From a virus: 24,573 nucleotides of DNA. The notes beneath the pieces were generated by a model. It was not told the DNA's origin, did no database searches, and saw only the letters and a program-made list of their open reading frames with translations. Positions within the stretch are counted from its first letter, which is position 1. Each line of letters starts with the position of its first letter. Below, one piece after another: positions 24,352 through 24,573 of the stretch. The stretch is taken from IMG/VR virus record IMGVR_UViG_3300012411_000621, positions 1 to 24,573 of that record. One strand, 5' to 3'. Made by a program: the position numbers and the translations under genes.

Positions 24352-24573
24352 TTATCTTTTTATTTTAAAGGTCTTATCATTAAGAATTTTCTGCATACAA
24401 AAATCTACTGTATCATCATCCCCTATATACAATGAACAAGTAAGAAGATAGAAAATCAAATTCTTAGTTAGTAAGTGAGGATTTATAGGTGTTTCATTTA
24501 AATCTAATTTCCCAGAAAGTAAAACTGATAAATCAAGATAAGCCTTTTTATAATCCTTAACTTTAAAATAAAC
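24352..24573 (-). CDS. Hypothetical protein, 3' part (partial)
   Basis: On the minus strand the frame is open from the window edge (24573) to TAA at 24352-24354 and gives 73 residues, beginning VYFKVKDYKKAYLDLSVLLS and ending MQKILNDKTFKIKR. The start is outside the window. The region looks helical and soluble, with a hydrophobic TKNLIFYLLTCSLYIGDDD stretch. Its stop lies 17 bases before the phosphoesterase ATG, and AAGGAG of that gene follows directly, which points to a shared transcript. I do not recognise the family. The regular codon use and the close spacing support a real gene. Confidence 0.6.
   Translation of the reverse strand, partial: VYFKVKDYKKAYLDLSVLLSGKLDLNETPINPHLLTKNLIFYLLTCSLYIGDDDTVDFCMQKILNDKTFKIKR

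Noticed and set aside
1-24573. Genome-wide recoding of TAG
   Set aside because: Many plus-strand genes end in TAG directly before the next start (for example at 1793, 2212, 4135 and 17713), so TAG is a real stop here.
1-24573. tRNA genes, CRISPR arrays, insertion sequences, attachment sites
   Set aside because: Read on both strands by eye, I saw no cloverleaf, spaced repeat array, transposase or integrase signal; small elements could still be missed.

Overview
This is a segment of an AT-rich (about 28% G+C in a line counted at 20041-20100) double-stranded DNA tailed phage or prophage. It carries the late structural and lysis genes of a lambda-like siphovirus. The lambda-type tail tip (gpM, gpL, gpK and gpI/gpJ homologues), a signal-peptide transglycosylase endolysin and spanin-like coiled-coil membrane proteins suggest a Gram-negative host. 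The host itself cannot be read from the sequence.

Layout. 1-2410: end of a capsid-region gene, then a tightly packed run of head-tail connector, neck, tail terminator and two small genes, with spacings of a few bases or one-base overlaps. 2413-3387: the tail tube protein, followed by a strong intrinsic terminator. 3480-4135: tail assembly chaperone with a -1 programmed frameshift giving a G/G-T protein pair. 4138-8487: tape measure protein of 1449 aa. 8502-17713: tail tip. This is a gpM-like protein, an iron-sulfur gpL-like protein whose two cysteine pairs are split by a large insertion, a short NlpC/P60 gpK-like peptidase, and a 2446-aa gpI-gpJ fusion with FN3 domains and C-terminal fibre repeats. 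17742-19830: a 16-codon leader ORF coupled to a tail fibre gene that appears to start at ATT. The 3' half of that gene is a roughly 1-kb GC-rich island, probably a recently acquired receptor-binding module. 19844-20654: two small genes, one perhaps DUF1617-like. 20623-23038: five small membrane or secreted proteins (unknown 4-TM protein, coiled-coil/TM protein, spanin-like pair, holin-like protein) and the endolysin, forming a lysis cassette with overlapping genes. 23039-23110: a perfect 28-bp palindrome and an intrinsic terminator, where transcription from both sides converges. 23115-24573 (minus strand): a truncated DNA methyltransferase, a small acidic ORF with a stop codon just after its best start, a metallophosphoesterase, and the 3' end of an unknown gene. 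These look like part of a non-structural module.

The plus-strand genes act in order of virion assembly: head completion, tail tube and length control, tail tip and receptor binding, then lysis. I found no integrase, repressor, tRNA, CRISPR array or insertion sequence. The most interesting features are the dual-coded frameshift region, in which synonymous wobble C's suppress stop codons in the -1 frame; the split gpL iron-sulfur domain; the ATT start with coupled leader; and the GC-rich fibre module.
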